Positions 62,575 to 64,000 of a DNA stretch of 64,000 nucleotides are shown here, one piece after another. The notes under the pieces are model-generated. The model did not search any database. It worked only from the letters and a program-made list of their open reading frames with translations, and was not told where the DNA came from. Position numbers and translations under genes: made by a program. Each line of letters begins with the position of its first letter. Position 1 is the stretch's first letter. Source of the DNA: Xestospongia muta (taxonomy: Eukaryota; Porifera; Demospongiae; Haplosclerida; Petrosiidae); the NCBI GenBank assembly GCA_963693285.1, contig OY848922.1, positions 5,010,923 to 5,074,922 of the forward strand, written 5' to 3'.

Positions 62575-63666
62575 CAGACATTACATAGACCTTTCCTGAA
62601 ATAACTGAGTACTACAGATAATAAACATAGCAATGGAAACATTTCATATAATTATGGTAATCACTGATCTTCTTTCTAGTAGTATAAATATTATATATAG
62701 TGATAATTATTTTATACTGTACTAATTTATTCGCTATTGCTGTCTTTGTCTCTCTCTTATCTCCAGATTTGTTACATAGTCATTACTAGCTATTAGAAGG
62801 TTATTAATGTTGTCATAATTCTATCAAATTTAGTAGTCAATGACAAACCATGCTGGAATAATAACAGACCTCTGAATACAAGGGATAATAAATCAATACT
62901 AACTTTATAGTTTTGACTATTTGCTATGACCACAATCAGAATAGGTTTGTAAAAAAACTTCTCATTGATACCCAAAATGATCTAACACTTGATTGCTCTA
63001 ACGTTAAACCATTGACAATAGTAAGTACTTAGCTACATCACTACTTCCAATACATTGTGTATAGTCATAACAAACAAGATGATCTTTATCACAAATATTG
63101 TACAAATTTTGAAATTTATAGAATAATGGTATTAGGAGACTATTGTTTAGTGGCCTTGTTATTAAATTTTACAAATAATGAAGGAAGTCAGCTTCAAAGT
63201 AGCATTAGTTGTTTTGTTACTTTAAAAATTAGAGGCTAAGAATTAGCGATAGTTAAAGTAATTATTGATGTATGGCAAATACAATAGTAATAGTCCAGTT
63301 TGTCTACTTATTTTATACCTGCTTCAGTTTTGCCTAGTCTAGACAAGTTTGTCTATTTTAAGTTACTATTATTTATTAAATATTATTATTTTTAGTAGTG
63401 GAATTGTTAACAGTATTCATTACAATTAGTTACATTGTCACATAATGAATGTTATTATAAATTAATTAACAAATGAAGTCATTACGTTTTGATTAAACTA
63501 TCTGCATATCCATAAATGCTATATTATTATCTTCATCATCAATCCCATTATAAGTGTTTTATTTACAGGAAGTCACAATGTACTAGTGATACTACTGATA
63601 CTAACAAAATACTAGTTTTTTAAAATATGTTCAGTTTAGAAAGGTATTATAATCCTTTTATCTACT

Positions 63667-63978
63667 TCATCCATCTATATATCTATTAGTACTATTTAAT
63701 ATATGTCTATTAGTGACCATAAATAGGAAAATGGTACCAGACGTGAAGACAACTTTCAAACAAACACTTCTGTAGAATTCATTATTATGCATCTGTCTTG
63801 TCCAGGAAGAAATGCACTCATAAACTTCAATCATTAAGCTTGTTACATAATCAATGTTAATAACATTCTGTTCAAGATGGCTGCATAGCAATGATTTATA
63901 CACAAGTGCTTGTATAAAATTTGTTTGTGTGTTATATACCATTTTCGTATTTATTGGTACATTTTTATAATCAATCAT
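63667..63978 (-). CDS. 103-codon ORF at right edge, unnamed
   Basis: A minus frame opens at 63978 and runs 103 codons. It includes FIQALVYKSLLCSHLEQNVI and VYECISSWTRQMHNNEFY and ends with a hydrophobic stretch (SGTIFLFMV). This is long for such AT-rich DNA. A donor-like GTACC lies within it. No family is recognised. It could be an exon of a gene continuing right, or chance. Confidence 0.3.
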   Translation of the reverse strand: MIDYKNVPINTKMVYNTQTNFIQALVYKSLLCSHLEQNVINIDYVTSLMIEVYECISSWTRQMHNNEFYRSVCLKVVFTSGTIFLFMVTNRHILNSTNRYIDG

Positions 63979-64000
63979 TAATTGTTTTATTAATTTATTT

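Overview
The window is animal genomic DNA: very AT-rich, with intron-split genes, GT/AG splice sites, AATAAA signals, microsatellites and many decayed transposons. A Roc-COR/Death-domain gene, one-repeat-per-exon ankyrin coding, very short introns (48 nt in one gene) and recurrent Cys-containing extracellular exons together suggest a demosponge, possibly close to Amphimedon. That assignment is inference. No rRNA, tRNA, CRISPR or prokaryotic operon was seen.

Layout. (1) 1-22.6 kb holds a minus-strand ankyrin gene. It has an 18-nt start exon, a 93-nt exon and four 99-nt exons, all joined in phase 0. Its introns are filled with transposons: piggyBac relics, Ty3/Gypsy relics, a 728-bp hAT derivative with a perfect 8-bp target duplication, and a hairpin-ended repeat. 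Two of its exons lie in a segmental duplication (243-3074 and 5994-10003). (2) At 22.6-22.8 kb a 204-bp gap separates this gene from a divergent gene for a small single-pass membrane protein. (3) 26.4-29.2 kb has a minus-strand multi-exon gene I cannot name. (4) From 23 kb to 61.5 kb, two repeat blocks (called R1 and R2 here) recur three or four times each. They carry exons of membrane or secreted proteins, including a terminal transmembrane exon. (5) 33.6-44.3 kb contains a duplicated promoter/first-exon module, a Ty1/Copia RNase H fragment, a decayed Roc-COR paralogue and a stray ankyrin pseudo-exon. (6) 44.4-49.7 kb has a PHD-finger relic and two minus-strand piggyBac relics. (7) 50.4-53.4 kb has the best-preserved gene: seven in-phase minus-strand exons for the end of a Roc domain, COR, a linker and two Death domains. 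Its 5' side is cut off exactly at an R1 block. (8) 54.4-60.1 kb has plus-strand exons, including one resembling the transglutaminase-like region of CC2D2A. (9) 60.5-64 kb is mostly repeats and unassigned AT-rich DNA, with a 133-bp CT tract and one unexplained 103-codon reading frame.

The Roc-COR-Death and ankyrin genes are the kinds of component found in innate-immune and cell-death signalling. The R1/R2 blocks look like an expanding family of membrane-protein genes. The window reads as a fast-evolving gene cluster reshaped by transposons and local duplication.
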